Shown here piece by piece: positions 25,271 through 35,502 of a DNA stretch of 64,000 nt (position 1 is the first letter of the stretch; each line of letters starts with the position of its first letter). The translations under genes were made by a program, and so were the position numbers. The DNA lies in the NCBI GenBank assembly GCA_016934825.1, contig JAFGSB010000140.1, forward strand, positions 1 through 64,000, written 5' to 3'. A model generated the notes under the pieces. It was given only the letters and a program-made list of their open reading frames with translations, searched no databases and was not told where the DNA came from. Source of the stretch: Candidatus Zhuqueibacterota bacterium. Its GTDB lineage: Bacteria > Zhuqueibacterota > Zhuqueibacteria > Residuimicrobiales > Krinioviventaceae.

Positions 25271-27379
25271 ATGAAGCTTCTGAGACCTCAATTTTATTAC
25301 AGTTTCATCATTATGTGTGTATTTACTATCCTGCTGGGTTTAATTGCTACAACAAGTTATTCCCAAACCAGAACACATAAACTGGGAGATTACAAATTAC
25401 GGATAGAAGCCGATGATGAACTGAATACAAATGAAGTTGATCCGACCGGTGAATGGCCCCAGGATCAGTTTCGCTATGGTACAATCGTATTTTATAGTAC
25501 AGGACACACAATAGGTAAATGGGTTGACTCTACCGGGGCTGAGCATACGAAAGAAACCTTTTTATCGCCCAATTCTTATGATAAAACAGAACCTTATGGG
25601 ATTAAAGAATATCGTCGCTCTGAACCCCCGGAAGTATGGGTTTATGCTAATGGAGCGATGCAGAGATCGTCTCAACAGTATACCGGCATTGTTGATCCAA
25701 CTATTCCGTCCGATCAGATGATCGAATTGCATTATAAATCATATCCCGGATTTGATGTGTTAAAAAGATCATATTCTTATGCAAATCCGAATCATGATGA
25801 TTATGTTATCCATGTTAACCGATACAAATGTACCTTTGATTGGGATCAGGACCCCACTCCCGACACAAACACTTCCCAAACAATAGAAGATATCTATTTT
25901 CTTGTCGGGTACAGTTTTCAAACGGCTGAAGGAACATATATTACTTATTCAAGATGGTATGAAGAGGCAAAAGATGATTGGGCCACTTATGAAACCTATC
26001 CATCTGAATTGGTAAGTTCAGCCAGGGATTTACAGATTTCTTATGGCTGGGACGGTGATCACCCGGAATTATCCGCTTTTGAAGAAGGCGGCCAGGAGTT
26101 CGACGATACCGGAGACCCCCGTTTTGCAACCGGTTCAGGTGGTTCCACTCCCATGCCTTCCGGAGAATTCGTTTCCAATGCTTATGCCGGTTTTGCCGCA
26201 CTGCATGTTGATAATTCTCCAACCGACCATTCCGATAATGTTTCACAACCGGTATCAATAATGGCCAACATGAGTATTTATAATGTATGGGACACTGATT
26301 TCCCCGGATTTGCCACTGCGTGGGATTGGGCGGCTTCCAATACAAAACAAACTGTTGAGGAACAGGCCGGCTGGCCCGATGATGCCATGTCCCAGGAAGA
26401 TGAATTCCCGTTTCAGGCTTTTGGCCCATATAACATGACCCTCGGAGATTCCGTTGTAATTGTATACGCTGTAGGCGCAAACGGCATTTCACGGCAATTA
26501 TCCATCGAAAAAGGATTGGCCTGGCGGGATTGGTACCGGGGCGTTGCCGGCGCCGATTTTGATAATGACGCCAAAAATGATTTATTGGCCACCGGTAAAG
26601 ATTCTCTTTTCCAGACAATGGACCGAGCGCTGTGGACCTGGAACAATGGATTGGATATACCGGATCCGTTACCTGCTCCCGATCTGACTGTCAGATCCGG
26701 CCCGAAGGTAATATATGTGGAGTGGGAAGATCTTTCGAGTGTTGGCGATTTCGATACCGGTGTTAGCGATTTGGATCATTACGTGATTTACAGGAAACAA
26801 GGTAATTTTTTAGTCGATGAATATACAGAAATAAATGCAAAAGGCACTCATTACTTATGGGAACCCATAGCGGTTGTGCCGAAAACACAAAATTCGTATG
26901 TCGACTCTAATGTTGTGCGGGGCGAAGCCTATCATTATGCCGTTACCGCCGTTGACGACGGATCGCAAAATACCAATGGTTTAATACCCGGACAAAAGCT
27001 GGAAAGTTCCAAGTATGCAAATCGTACGGAACTTGCCGCTTACGCCTTTGAACCCGGGAAAGCGGATGCAAAATCTGTGCGAATCGTACCCAACCCGTAC
27101 ATTGTTAAAGCAGGAGAATTTAACTTTACAGGCGAAGATAATAAATTATTATTTGTAAATCTTCCCGCATATTGTACTCTGCGTATATATACCGTAACCG
27201 GCGATTTGATCGCTACGATCGATCATCAAAGCGGCAGCGCCGATGAAAGCTGGGATCAGGTAACCGATTCTAACCAGTTAGTTGCAAGCGGTGTATATAT
27301 TTTGCAAGTCGATGACGCCCGAGATCTGAATCAAAATCCTGTTGAAACCAGTATAGAAAAATTTGTGATTATCAGATAA
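25271..27379 (+). CDS. Large secreted protein with C-terminal sorting domain
   Basis: 702 residues. Seen: a signal peptide ending near TTSYSQ, a long region rich in Asp, Trp and Tyr without a family I recognise, a fibronectin-III-like segment (about residues 475-590; ends VRGEAYHYAVTAVDDGS), and a C-terminal domain of the type IX kind (VRIVPNPYIVKAG ... ASGVYILQVDD ... EKFVIIR). This suggests secretion through the outer membrane and surface anchoring. It is the likely partner or cargo of the adjacent receptor and PorV-like protein. A good AAGGAGG site is present. Confidence 0.85.
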   Translation: MKLLRPQFYYSFIIMCVFTILLGLIATTSYSQTRTHKLGDYKLRIEADDELNTNEVDPTGEWPQDQFRYGTIVFYSTGHTIGKWVDSTGAEHTKETFLSPNSYDKTEPYGIKEYRRSEPPEVWVYANGAMQRSSQQYTGIVDPTIPSDQMIELHYKSYPGFDVLKRSYSYANPNHDDYVIHVNRYKCTFDWDQDPTPDTNTSQTIEDIYFLVGYSFQTAEGTYITYSRWYEEAKDDWATYETYPSELVSSARDLQISYGWDGDHPELSAFEEGGQEFDDTGDPRFATGSGGSTPMPSGEFVSNAYAGFAALHVDNSPTDHSDNVSQPVSIMANMSIYNVWDTDFPGFATAWDWAASNTKQTVEEQAGWPDDAMSQEDEFPFQAFGPYNMTLGDSVVIVYAVGANGISRQLSIEKGLAWRDWYRGVAGADFDNDAKNDLLATGKDSLFQTMDRALWTWNNGLDIPDPLPAPDLTVRSGPKVIYVEWEDLSSVGDFDTGVSDLDHYVIYRKQGNFLVDEYTEINAKGTHYLWEPIAVVPKTQNSYVDSNVVRGEAYHYAVTAVDDGSQNTNGLIPGQKLESSKYANRTELAAYAFEPGKADAKSVRIVPNPYIVKAGEFNFTGEDNKLLFVNLPAYCTLRIYTVTGDLIATIDHQSGSADESWDQVTDSNQLVASGVYILQVDDARDLNQNPVETSIEKFVIIR

Positions 27380-27429
27380 ACTTTTAAATATTGAAAATCG
27401 AGGACAGAAAATCTGTCAGGAGGTTTTAG

Positions 27430-28428
27430 ATGAAAAAAATAGGGAAATTTATAATCCCGTTAATAATAATTTTACTTTTTATGTCTCTGCCTGTCCAGGC
27501 CGGCGGGATAAAGAAAATCGGTCAAACGGGTATGAAATGGTTATCCATTCCGGTTGGTGCCCGTGCGTCGTCCATTGGGGGCGCATGTACGGCTGTTGTT
27601 AACGATGCGAGCTCGGTTTTTTGGAATCCGGCAGGAATGGCGTTAACGGAAGGCAATCACGTTTTTCTTAATCAAAGTCAATGGATTGCCGATATAACAT
27701 TAAATTCCGGCGCGATAGTGTTCAATGCCGGAAACCTGGGAGTCTTTGGCGCCAGTATGTCTACGGTTGACTGGGGTGTTTTTCACGGTACGCGCCGGTC
27801 TACCGGCAGCAGCGGATACGAGGAAACCGGCAATTTTTCTCCTACCGATTGGGCTGTAGGTCTCAGTTATGCCCGCCGGGTTTCCAGTCAGTTTGCTTTT
27901 GGCGGTCATTTAAAATATGTTCATGAAGATTTGGGTTCGACTTTAGAGGGGACAATGGATGCGCCGAAAGAATTTCATGCCGAAATGAGCCTGATTGCGT
28001 TTGATTTTGGAACAATTTTTTATACCGGTTATAAAGATTTACGATTTGGTATGAGTCTAAAAAATTTCTCCCAGGAAAAGGAATATCGTGCAGAGTCGTT
28101 TCCATTGCCTTTGACCTTTACATTTGGTTTAGCCATGGATGTGACAAAATTTTGGGTCGAACAACAGAATCACAACGTAACGCTATCAATTGACGCAAGT
28201 CACCCGAGGGATTATTCGGAGCGTATTCAGATAGGATGTGAATACAGCTTTAAAAACCTTGTGTTTTTACGGGGCGGGTACAAGGTAAATTACGATGAAG
28301 AAGATATTTCCCTCGGCGGCGGTTTCCTGTTTGAAATTAATAACCTGCAAGCCGGTATTGATTATAGCTACCTGCAATTTAAAAATTTTGATGCTGTGAA
28401 TATGTTCTCATTCGACTTTAAATTTTAA
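27430..28428 (+). CDS. PorV/PorQ family outer-membrane protein
   Basis: 332 residues. Seen: a signal peptide, then GMKWLSIPVGARASSIGGACTAVVNDASSVFWNPAGMA, which is the hallmark N-terminal stretch of this beta-barrel family, and aromatic-ended strands down to the last residues SFDFKF. PorV acts with the type IX sortase to shuttle cargo proteins; the genome's cargo candidates are the adjacent sorted proteins. The gene has a strong AGGAGG site and lies in the same operon as its neighbours. Confidence 0.92.
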   Translation: MKKIGKFIIPLIIILLFMSLPVQAGGIKKIGQTGMKWLSIPVGARASSIGGACTAVVNDASSVFWNPAGMALTEGNHVFLNQSQWIADITLNSGAIVFNAGNLGVFGASMSTVDWGVFHGTRRSTGSSGYEETGNFSPTDWAVGLSYARRVSSQFAFGGHLKYVHEDLGSTLEGTMDAPKEFHAEMSLIAFDFGTIFYTGYKDLRFGMSLKNFSQEKEYRAESFPLPLTFTFGLAMDVTKFWVEQQNHNVTLSIDASHPRDYSERIQIGCEYSFKNLVFLRGGYKVNYDEEDISLGGGFLFEINNLQAGIDYSYLQFKNFDAVNMFSFDFKF

Positions 28429-28460
28429 GTCATTAATAGATTAAATCGGAGGATGAAATA

Positions 28461-29606
28461 ATGAAATATAAGAGCTTATCGGTAATTATCGGAGTCCTTT
28501 TGCTTATCCTGATTCCGTTCATCGGATGCGAAGGCCCGAGTCAACCGACATACGGGCCCGATAGGCCTGATCCGAATATGACAGGATTGGCACCCGCAAC
28601 ACTAAATAGTTTAACGCCGAATGAGGGCTTTCTGAAAGATATTATAACTATAAACGGAAGCGGATTTAACACAGATCCGGCATATACCTTGGTTGCATTC
28701 GGAAAGCAAGTCGGGCAGGTTATTTCTGCTACGGAAAACGAGTTGCAGGTACAAACGCCAAATATTTCCGATCAAACAGTTAACGTGAAGGTCGCAGTAA
28801 AAGGATCGGAATACTGGAGTAATGAACTTGAATTTACATTCAAGAACACCATAGACATTATTGACGAAGAAATCGTTTGGCCGAACGGCGTTGATGTTGA
28901 CGATGCTGGAAATGTTTACATCGGTTCCGCTGCGGACGGAATTATCTTTAAAATTACACCTGACGGAGAAAAATCGGAATTTGCTCAGATCCCTGTAAAC
29001 GGCTCTATCCGCTTTGGTCCAAACGGGTATCTGTACGTGTGCCAAAACGGGGAAGGGAAAATTTCGCGAATTTCCCCTGACGGACAGACCATTGAAGATG
29101 TTGTGGACACCGACGCCCCCGTTTGTTTGGATTGGGACCAAAACGGCAATATGTACATCGCCAATAACGGCTCGGGTATTTCCCGGCTCACCCCTGACAA
29201 TGAACTGACCCAGGTTGCCGAATTTTCCGAACCGAAGAATTGCCGGGTTTTTGGCGACCAGTTATTTGTCACGAACATCTGGGATGGTGAAATCTGGCGT
29301 TTGGATATTACGGATGACGGCCTGGATAATGCTGAAGTCATTTTTGAAGGTGATTCCCCGGTCGGGCTGGAATTCGATAAAAACGGTACAATGTACTATA
29401 CTTTAGCCTGGGAAACAAGCTTGTACACGATCGATCAGGACGGTGGGGAAGAAGTGTTGTACGATGGAGAGCTTATGACTCCGATGCGGTATATCACTTT
29501 TAATAAAAAATTCATGTACCTTGTTTATCCGGGTTGGGGTGATGTCGGCCAGATTATGCGTGTGTATATTGGAGTGGAACAAGCTCCAAATTATGGGCGA
29601 CAATAA
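28461..29606 (+). CDS. IPT/TIG and beta-propeller lipoprotein
   Basis: 381 residues. Seen: a lipobox with Cys23 (LIPFIGC), an IPT/TIG immunoglobulin-like domain (about 48-130; LNSLTPNEGFLKDIITINGSGF) and an NHL/SMP-30-like propeller (about 135-380) with repeated blade ends such as GVDVDDAGNVYIGSA, RFGPNGYLYVCQ, DWDQNGNMYIAN and EFDKNGTMYYT. It is probably surface- or periplasm-facing and may bind carbohydrate or protein. It is the last gene of the receptor operon before a terminator. Confidence 0.86.
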   Translation: MKYKSLSVIIGVLLLILIPFIGCEGPSQPTYGPDRPDPNMTGLAPATLNSLTPNEGFLKDIITINGSGFNTDPAYTLVAFGKQVGQVISATENELQVQTPNISDQTVNVKVAVKGSEYWSNELEFTFKNTIDIIDEEIVWPNGVDVDDAGNVYIGSAADGIIFKITPDGEKSEFAQIPVNGSIRFGPNGYLYVCQNGEGKISRISPDGQTIEDVVDTDAPVCLDWDQNGNMYIANNGSGISRLTPDNELTQVAEFSEPKNCRVFGDQLFVTNIWDGEIWRLDITDDGLDNAEVIFEGDSPVGLEFDKNGTMYYTLAWETSLYTIDQDGGEEVLYDGELMTPMRYITFNKKFMYLVYPGWGDVGQIMRVYIGVEQAPNYGRQ

Positions 29607-29620
29607 TTTTTTAAAGGTTA

Positions 29621-29662
29621 AAAATAGCCATGTTGCAGGTTTAATTGTCACATGGCTATTTT
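29621..29662 (+). terminator. Terminator after the propeller lipoprotein
   Basis: 13-bp inverted repeat AAAATAGCCATGT / ACATGGCTATTTT, followed by more T residues, 15 bases past the stop codon. It ends the receptor operon. Confidence 0.85.
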
Positions 29663-29699
29663 TTCAGCAGTTAACTTGAATGAAAAAGGCAAATACACT

Positions 29700-30758
29700 A
29701 TGTTAAAATTAAATATAAAACCTGTTATACTTTTAATCATTACAGTCGTTCTTTTATACAATACAATGTTATTGTCCCAAAGTAAAGGGGGGGAATGGCG
29801 ATTCGAAAATAACGCTTTGGATACGGCGGATTGGGACTCTGTTGAAAATAACGGCGTTTTGCAAAATTTGGCAGGTTTTGATACTACCCCTCCGCTGCAG
29901 GAAGGCGATTACTATTTATGGCTTGATAGTGCCAACAAGTATGATTTTGTGAAAATTGACGATAGTAACGACCTTGATTTCGATAATGAAAACATAGGTA
30001 TTTCTGCCTGGATTTACCCGCTTGCTGTCGGGGATGATGTACATTGGATACTAAATAAAGGCGACCAGTTTACAGATCCCAAGACCACAAATTATTCTCT
30101 GCGAATCTCTAAAAGCAGTAATTTGGAATTTCTGATTCGAGATTCACAAAACAAGGCAGTTCCCATTGCCTCGAGTTTTAAAATTCCACAGGATCAATGG
30201 ACATTTGTTGCAATATTTTATGATTATAGTTCCAAAAAAATTCATATGTGGAATACGCCGTCCACTGATCCCGTGGATGTACTTGATTATGATCAGAATT
30301 ATTTCTCCAATAATGACCCTCTGGCAATTGGTTCATGGTTTTCCAGTGAACCATCCGCGCCATCCATAAAGGATTTTGAGGGGAGGATCGATGATGTTAA
30401 AATCAGCGGACGACTTGATGATATTCTGCCTGAGCCAACATCAGTTCAAAAATTTCATAACAATCCTCATCCTCCGGCGCAAATGAGTATTTACCCCAAT
30501 CCGGCAAGTTTGACTCATGGAGATGGAATGGTCTCGTTGCTGGTTGATATGAATGCCCCCAAAAATTCAACCATCCAAATTTTTAATGTCCTGGGACAAA
30601 GGATTTTTCAGGCCGAGATCAGCAATACGGGCAATCCAATGCTGTTTAACTGGAACCTGAATGATTCTTATAACCAGCCGGTAAATACAGGAATTTATTT
30701 TGTCAGAGTTCAGAGCATGGATCAATATATTACACAAAAACTGGTCATTATCAAATAA
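29700..30758 (+). CDS. LamG-like protein with C-terminal sorting domain
   Basis: 353 residues. Seen: a signal peptide ending near NTMLLSQ, a concanavalin-like/LamG domain (about 30-250; GEWRFENNALDT, ISAWIYPLAVGDDVHWILNKG, GRIDDVKI), and a sorting domain (IYPNPAS ... IFNVLGQRIF ... GIYFVRVQSMDQYITQKLVIIK). It is probably a secreted or anchored glycan-binding protein. The start at 29700 was chosen because the signal peptide begins there; a longer frame from 29652 lies in the terminator. Confidence 0.85.
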   Translation: MLKLNIKPVILLIITVVLLYNTMLLSQSKGGEWRFENNALDTADWDSVENNGVLQNLAGFDTTPPLQEGDYYLWLDSANKYDFVKIDDSNDLDFDNENIGISAWIYPLAVGDDVHWILNKGDQFTDPKTTNYSLRISKSSNLEFLIRDSQNKAVPIASSFKIPQDQWTFVAIFYDYSSKKIHMWNTPSTDPVDVLDYDQNYFSNNDPLAIGSWFSSEPSAPSIKDFEGRIDDVKISGRLDDILPEPTSVQKFHNNPHPPAQMSIYPNPASLTHGDGMVSLLVDMNAPKNSTIQIFNVLGQRIFQAEISNTGNPMLFNWNLNDSYNQPVNTGIYFVRVQSMDQYITQKLVIIK

Positions 30759-30970
30759 GGTCCGTTTATAAAAGAAAAATCCGGCCCGTACTTTTATCAC
30801 CTTTACCGGAAACGTAATAATGTGAAAAGCGCCCTCTTTTTGGTAAGGGGCCAAAAAGAGGGACGTGTTATATGTATGTCAAATATAAAATTAATTCATA
30901 ATGGTTTAAAATTTAATTGGTTGCTCCGTTCTTTCATGCTGAAAGATATGTATCCCGAGTTTATTATTTT

Positions 30971-33900
30971 ATGTTTCAAATTATAATATTAATTCTTTTT
31001 TTTATATCCGGTATTACCGGATTGGTTTACGAAATTATCTGGACAAGAGTTTTTGGATTAATTTTTGGGAATACTACACTCGCTTTCAGCACAGTTCTTT
31101 CCGCGTTTATGTTGGGGCTTGCTTCAGGCAGCCTGTTCATTGGGAAAAGAACGGAAACAATGAAGCGGCATTTAACGATTTACGCCATTTTAGAAATGGG
31201 TATTGGCGTTTGCGCTCTTGTTTTACCTGTATTCAGACAATATATTGAACTTGTCTTTTCTTTCCTCTGGTTGCATACAGGCAGTATGCCGTTCCTTTTT
31301 TATATATTACAATTTATAATTGCATTTCTGATCATGTTTCCAGCCACTTTTCTCATGGGTGGAACCCTGCCCGTCCTGGGCCATGTATTCATAAACAGAC
31401 AAAATAAAATAGGACTTGATGCGGGGAAATTATACGGAATAAATACACTCGGAGCCATGCTGGGCGCTTTCCTGACCGGATTTATACTGATCCGTGCAAT
31501 TGGTGTCAGCTCTTCAGTATACTGTGCCGTAATCACAAACTTTATACTTGCTTCCGCTGCATATCTTCTTTCCAGATTTTCTAAACAATACGAACCGGCT
31601 GTAAAAACCCATATATCAAAAACTAAAATCTCTTTTGATGGAAACACCAAACTGATTATTACTGCAATAGCGATATCAGGATTTGCCGCCCTTTCTTATG
31701 AAGTTCTTTGGAACCATGTTCTGGTATTTATTTTAACGAATTCAGTGTATGCTGTATCCGTTATGTTGACAACCGTATTATGCGGAATCGGATTTGGTTC
31801 TTATGTGGGCGGGAGATTGGCTGATCGTTATAAAAACCTGATGGCTCTGTTCGGATTGATTGAAATCGCAATAGGGGCAGGCGCACTGATCGCGGCAGTT
31901 ATGTTGATAAAACTCTCATGGATCCATGATAAAATTTTTATGATAAATCCCTCTACTTCATGGTGGTACTGGAACGGGATTCGTTTTATTGAAGCATTTT
32001 TCGTTATGTTTTTTCCCTCTGTTTTTATGGGGGCAAGTTTTCCCGTTGCCAGCCGTATCGTGACGCCTCATTTGCAGAAAATCGGTTCGCGTTTGGGATT
32101 GGTCTATTTTTTTAATACTCTCGGCGGAGTTATAGGTTCTTTTTTAACCGCGTTTGTATTCATTACATTATTTGGTGTTTCGGCAACAATGTCTGCTATC
32201 ATATTATTGAATTTTCTATTGGGAATCTATTTGTTGTTTTTCAGGCAATCATTGAAAATAATCCGTTTCTCCGCCGGTTATGTTCTGGTTACAATACTGT
32301 TATTGGCTGTCTGTATCAAAATAACTCCGACCGGTTTGTTCTCTGTTGCTTACACACATGTGGAAAAAGATAATACGCTTATCGATTACCGGGAGGGTAT
32401 TGAAGGCACTGTAACGGTTCATGAAATAAAACGGCCCTTTGAACAAAATTTACGCATTGATGTGGACGGTTTGAATGTTGCCGGCACCAGCTTTATGTTG
32501 AAAACATTGCAGACATTGCAGGGTTATCTTCCCATGTGTATTCATAAAAATCCGGAAAGTGTACTGCAAATTGGATTCGGCACCGGTCAGACGTCGAAAT
32601 CAGTACTTCGGCACCCGGTGGATGAATTTTATCTTGTTGAAATTTCTAAAGATGTCCTGGAATTATCCGATCTTTATTTTCGGGAATTGAACGAAGGCAT
32701 TGTCTGTCACCCCGGTTTTAATTATATAATTGCCGACGGTAAAAATTTTGTAAAAAATACCCGCCAAAAATTCGATGTCATTATGAACGATGCGAATTAT
32801 GCCGTGGCAACGGCGAGTGCGTCGCTATTTACACGTGAACATTTTGAAAATTGTAAAAGAAAATTAAAGCCGGGCGGGCTTCTTTCAACATGGATGACGA
32901 TCGATCTGGACCCGGCGGATTTTCAGATCGTTCTTAAAACATTTCAATCGGTATTTCCCTATTGTTCGCTCTGGATGGCGCCGAATTGCGTGAACAAACA
33001 AATCGTTCTTATAGGCTCGGAGCAGCCCTGGAAAATGGATTTTAAAAAATTGACCGAACTGTTTGCCGATTCCACTATCCGGAAAGATTTTGCGGAGATT
33101 AACATTCATTCTGCCTATGATCTTCTGGATTGTTTCTTACTTGATCATAATGGGATAAAGGAAATTAGCAGAGATGCGTCAGTTAATACAGACAATAATC
33201 CTGTACTGGAATTTTCCACACGGGCCATACGCTCCCGGGATTTATGTTCCTATCTGAATCTGGGTAAAATTATATTCAGAAGGCCGGATCCTCTGAATTT
33301 TCTTGTCAATATAGCAGATAATGCCCAGAATAAGGAAAAAACACAACAAACTTTAAAGCGGCATAATATGGCAGTCAATCTTTTATTGAAAGGCATATTG
33401 GAAAATTACCAGGGAAATTTGTATACATCGACACATACTTTGATCGAAGGTTCAAGATTGATCCCGGAAAGTGATCTGGCGAAACAATTCTTTGAAAAAA
33501 TGGATCTCATCAACAGACAACTGATCGTGGAAGCAGGGCAGAGTCCGGAAAATGTGCAGACCCGTCTTAATCTGGCCAGATATTTGATTGGCACCTCGAA
33601 TTTCAAAGATGCATTGACGTTGCTTGAAAGCCTTGACAGGAGCTATCCCGATAATGTTCAGATTCAATTCGAACTTGCGCGGGCATACCAGGGAACAGCC
33701 CGGTCCGATACAGCACGTATGTATATTCAAAAAGTATTAAAATTAAATCCTCAATACGCAGGGGCCCTTTATTTTGCCGGAGAAATGGAATATCGGCAGG
33801 GCGAATTCACACAGGCGCTGACTTATTTACAAAGAGCGCTTCAATCTGACGAACGGATGTATGAAGCGCACAATATCATCGGCAGGATATATAAAAATCA

Positions 33901-34423
33901 GCGCAATTATAGTCAGGCGGCTCAATCGTTCGAAAAATCTCTTGCCATTATGGAATTTCAGCCGTTTACCATGTTCAATATTGCTGATTGTTATTTACAA
34001 TTAAATGATGTTAAAAAAGCAATCTCCAGCTATCAAAAAGCGCTGGTCATGGGTGTGAATGACGCGGAATTGTATTTCAATCTCGGTAATGCCTATTATA
34101 TGACAAAAGAGTATGGTTTGGCAGAAAAGTGCTATACCAATGCAATAACCAGCGACTCGTTGAACGCAGAAATTTATTACAATCTTGGCAATTCCCTCAT
34201 CATGCAGCAAAAAAGTGATCAGGCTGTAATTGCATATAAAAAAGCCGTAAATTTAAATCCGAACAACTCTGATTATTTTAATAATCTTGCCATGTCTTAC
34301 CGGCAAGCAGGCAGGATGTACGAGTCGCTGAAAGTTTTTAATGAAGCCTTGAAACGTTTTCCCGATTCAAAACTTTTAAAGGAAAATTATAACGCAACAA
34401 AAAAATTAGCGGAAAGGTATTAA
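30971..34423 (+). CDS. Membrane transporter-like / spermidine-synthase-like / TPR fusion
   Basis: About 1150 residues in three parts. Residues 1-455: about 12 membrane helices, in two repeated halves, each with YEIIWTRVFGLIFGNT or YEVLWNHVLVFILTN and a GxxLADRYKN-type loop. Residues about 460-740: a spermidine-synthase fold with VLQIGFGTGQTSKSV (SAM loop), YLVEIS, MNDANYAVA and RKLKPGGLLSTWM. The canonical GGGDG is GFGTG, and the catalytic acidic motif is altered, so polyamine synthesis is unlikely. Residues about 854-1150: nine or so tetratricopeptide repeats. Proteins with the first two parts are widespread in FCB bacteria and of unknown function. The start is 30971 rather than 30917, as the first helix follows it. 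Confidence 0.85.
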   Translation: MFQIIILILFFISGITGLVYEIIWTRVFGLIFGNTTLAFSTVLSAFMLGLASGSLFIGKRTETMKRHLTIYAILEMGIGVCALVLPVFRQYIELVFSFLWLHTGSMPFLFYILQFIIAFLIMFPATFLMGGTLPVLGHVFINRQNKIGLDAGKLYGINTLGAMLGAFLTGFILIRAIGVSSSVYCAVITNFILASAAYLLSRFSKQYEPAVKTHISKTKISFDGNTKLIITAIAISGFAALSYEVLWNHVLVFILTNSVYAVSVMLTTVLCGIGFGSYVGGRLADRYKNLMALFGLIEIAIGAGALIAAVMLIKLSWIHDKIFMINPSTSWWYWNGIRFIEAFFVMFFPSVFMGASFPVASRIVTPHLQKIGSRLGLVYFFNTLGGVIGSFLTAFVFITLFGVSATMSAIILLNFLLGIYLLFFRQSLKIIRFSAGYVLVTILLLAVCIKITPTGLFSVAYTHVEKDNTLIDYREGIEGTVTVHEIKRPFEQNLRIDVDGLNVAGTSFMLKTLQTLQGYLPMCIHKNPESVLQIGFGTGQTSKSVLRHPVDEFYLVEISKDVLELSDLYFRELNEGIVCHPGFNYIIADGKNFVKNTRQKFDVIMNDANYAVATASASLFTREHFENCKRKLKPGGLLSTWMTIDLDPADFQIVLKTFQSVFPYCSLWMAPNCVNKQIVLIGSEQPWKMDFKKLTELFADSTIRKDFAEINIHSAYDLLDCFLLDHNGIKEISRDASVNTDNNPVLEFSTRAIRSRDLCSYLNLGKIIFRRPDPLNFLVNIADNAQNKEKTQQTLKRHNMAVNLLLKGILENYQGNLYTSTHTLIEGSRLIPESDLAKQFFEKMDLINRQLIVEAGQSPENVQTRLNLARYLIGTSNFKDALTLLESLDRSYPDNVQIQFELARAYQGTARSDTARMYIQKVLKLNPQYAGALYFAGEMEYRQGEFTQALTYLQRALQSDERMYEAHNIIGRIYKNQRNYSQAAQSFEKSLAIMEFQPFTMFNIADCYLQLNDVKKAISSYQKALVMGVNDAELYFNLGNAYYMTKEYGLAEKCYTNAITSDSLNAEIYYNLGNSLIMQQKSDQAVIAYKKAVNLNPNNSDYFNNLAMSYRQAGRMYESLKVFNEALKRFPDSKLLKENYNATKKLAERY

Positions 34424-34629
34424 GCCGGATTACCTGCATGAGTGTATGGGTCAAATAAAACTAAAATGACTACATATAAAGTAAATTTTTTTAACATGCA
34501 AAATTAAATGTGCTTATATTTTAAAATGATTTCCATCTGAAGGAAAAATTCAAGTTATTTAATAGATACTGGAATGATTTGTTGTAAATGTCATGCCAGG
34601 CTGATTATAACAAGACTTTGAGGTTGAAA

Positions 34630-35247
34630 ATGAAAAAATTACTATATTTGATTATTATTGTGTTCCTGACATCTTTATTGGAATGTGTTTCGACAAACAA
34701 TACCGTTGTCCTGCAGAAACCGGAACCGGGGAAATCTCTGGTTGTCGGCGCTGTTTTGGTCGAAAACGACGGCATCGACGATTTGTATCAATCGAAAACC
34801 TCCAATATTGTGGTGGTTGTCGTGGGAAAGTCGATCCTGAACGGAAACGAAGAAATAAAGGGTTATCGTACAAAAACGGATAAAAACGGATATTTCCTGC
34901 TGCAAAATATTCCTCCGGGCTCCTATGTTTTGAAAGGGATCGAAGTGGATGTTGGTTATACTAATCATTATTTGATATCTTCCCTATGGGAGGGAAACCA
35001 GCAGCGATATATTTATGAAGATAAGATGATTGATTATAACGTCCGGTCCTGGCCGGAGGAGGAAAATTCCACGGTAATAAATTTGGGAATAAACTATTTC
35101 AAACTGGACAATGCCGGCCGAATATATGACAACCGGTTCAAATCACTGAATAATACTGTATTAGGTATTAAAGAAAAGTATCATACTATGGCTGCTCCGG
35201 ATGTTTATTTTAAAGAACAATATCCGGAAATAGAGTGGTTTGATTAG
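34630..35247 (+). CDS. Lipoprotein with carboxypeptidase-regulatory-like region
   Basis: 205 residues. Seen: a lipobox-like LTSLLEC (Cys near residue 18), and one beta-sandwich segment with RTKTDKNGYFLLQNIPPGSYVLKGIEV, the characteristic strand-turn of Cna-B/CarboxypepD_reg domains. No other family is recognised. TTGAGG lies before the ATG; a longer frame from 34588 is less likely. It stands alone, 206 bases after the fusion gene. Confidence 0.7.
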   Translation: MKKLLYLIIIVFLTSLLECVSTNNTVVLQKPEPGKSLVVGAVLVENDGIDDLYQSKTSNIVVVVVGKSILNGNEEIKGYRTKTDKNGYFLLQNIPPGSYVLKGIEVDVGYTNHYLISSLWEGNQQRYIYEDKMIDYNVRSWPEEENSTVINLGINYFKLDNAGRIYDNRFKSLNNTVLGIKEKYHTMAAPDVYFKEQYPEIEWFD

Positions 35248-35502
35248 TATAAACTGAAAAGGTAAAAAGATTATGGCTTTTAAAATAATTCCGGTTAAAT
35301 TTTTAATTTACGAATATAATTATCGGTGTTGTCCGATCATCATTATCATGATTGATAATCTTATTCAAAGCAAAACAAATAAGTTACTCACATAAAATCA
35401 TAGGAGACTCTTACGGTATCAATAAAGCCCAATATTAGGATGATGAGTATTCAATAATTAAAAAAATCGTTTATGCTAAAAAATTTAATACAGGTGGATA
35501 CT

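Noticed and set aside
25941-26618. Minus-strand 225-codon frame inside the large secreted protein
   Set aside because: It is a Trp/Arg/Pro-rich shadow frame on the antisense strand of a gene with a signal peptide and sorting domain.
30971-34423. True spermidine synthase
   Set aside because: The SAM loop and catalytic acid motif differ from active aminopropyltransferases, so I call only the fold.
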